Of a stretch of 64,000 nucleotides of DNA, positions 63,243-64,000 are shown one piece after another. The notes beneath the pieces were generated by a model. That model searched no databases and was not told the origin of the DNA. It saw only the letters and a program-made list of their open reading frames with translations. The stretch is from positions 24,239,068 to 24,303,067 of the forward strand of contig NC_090952.1 in assembly GCF_040807025.1 (NCBI RefSeq), read 5' to 3'. Made by a program: the position numbers and the translations under genes. The DNA comes from Struthio camelus. Its lineage: Eukaryota; Chordata; Aves; Struthioniformes; Struthionidae. The first letter of the stretch is position 1, and every line of letters starts with the position of its first letter.

Positions 63243-64000
63243 AACTTACACAAAACAGCAAGGTTCCTTCCTAATTGTTTCTGTCTCCGTCACTTAAAGG
63301 CATCTCGTGACAGCCAGCATAATAAAAACATTAATTGTATGCCAATTCCTGTAGAGGACGCACACAACTCATTTATAATAGGGGCAGACTCCTCAGCGTA
63401 AGGATCTGCTAACAAGTCTGTTCCTGGGATTATGAGCTGTGTGTGCCGAGGAAAATGTTTCCTTTGCACGCTTATTTTGCTGATCTGATCTAGAGGGAAA
63501 TAAAGCTGGAAGAATAATTGACAAGTCAGGAAATAAAGGCGGTAGAATATGAGCAGAAACACATTTAGAAAATCATTCAGAAAATAATCTTTGCTTTGTC
63601 ATGGCCATTATTTAAATATGAAAAATCACAGTCATCTTCCAAATCATTCGGAAAGACACCAAACGCCCGTTATGAGAGCAAAATGTCCCCCTTGCAAACT
63701 GGTGTTCCAGAGCTGGGTCAAAACAGGTCAGAGGAAAAGTTTAAGTGCCGGCAGCCTGTCTGAGGAAACATCTCTTGTGATCTCCTGGGTTTCACAGCCA
63801 CTGGCAAGTTTGGACAGTAGCTGGAAATCTCCGTCCTGCCGCAGGCACCCGCATCCTCCCTCCCGGAGGGCTAAGCCCCCGCGGGAGCCGGCGGGTGGGG
63901 GGCTCTCGCTTCCCTGCCTGGGGAGGCTGCAGTAGCCGGGAACAGTTTAGCCACTTCTATCCTGAACCGACTGGCATCGCGCTTCTGTCCGGGCTGTCCA
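63239..64000. other. Terminal segment, no gene recognised
   Basis: 63290-63640 is complex AT-rich DNA that could be conserved. 63820-63945 is GC-rich. No exon with a family match is seen before the window ends. Confidence 0.5.

Overview
This is a vertebrate nuclear segment, most likely from a bird. The evidence is two multi-exon genes with GT-AG introns, CpG-island promoters, and CR1 LINE 3' ends that finish in the ATTCTATG-type octamer typical of birds and other sauropsids. There is no Alu- or B-type SINE. No bacterial, plasmid, phage or CRISPR features are seen.

Two protein-coding genes can be assembled exon by exon, and they face each other tail to tail. FRMD7 (+ strand, ATG at 2370, stop at 10187) has 12 coding exons and a predicted 646-residue FERM-domain protein. 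STK26, also called MST4 (- strand, ATG at 47724, stop at 16629), has 11 coding exons and a predicted 416-residue Ste20/GCK-III kinase with all catalytic motifs present. In both genes every exon joins the next in phase. As I recall, the two genes are also adjacent and convergent on human Xq26; the matching avian segment is chicken 4p or passerine 4A.

Layout: 1-2190 is GC-rich flank with no recognised gene. 2190-11230 is FRMD7, very GC-rich and compact after exon 4, with a second CpG-rich block in intron 1. 11230-14700 is intergenic and holds a CR1 LINE 3' end. 14700-47724 is STK26, AT-rich, with a long 3'UTR, a 7-kb intron 2 and a 16.4-kb intron 1. 47000-48430 is the STK26 CpG-island promoter. 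48411-49932 is a CpG-rich 56/58-bp minisatellite of 27 copies with an internal higher-order duplication. 49933-64000 is non-coding upstream DNA with possible conserved elements, a Z-DNA-prone GC/CA tract, a G-rich degenerate minisatellite, a pure (AAAAAAG)n heptamer array and a (GA)n tract.

The two genes have no known shared pathway. FRMD7 is a membrane-cytoskeleton linker of neurons and retina. STK26 is a STRIPAK/CCM3/MO25-associated kinase of the Golgi and cytoskeleton. The least ordinary features are the minisatellite against the STK26 promoter and the sharp change in base composition between the two genes. I found no clearly new biological system.
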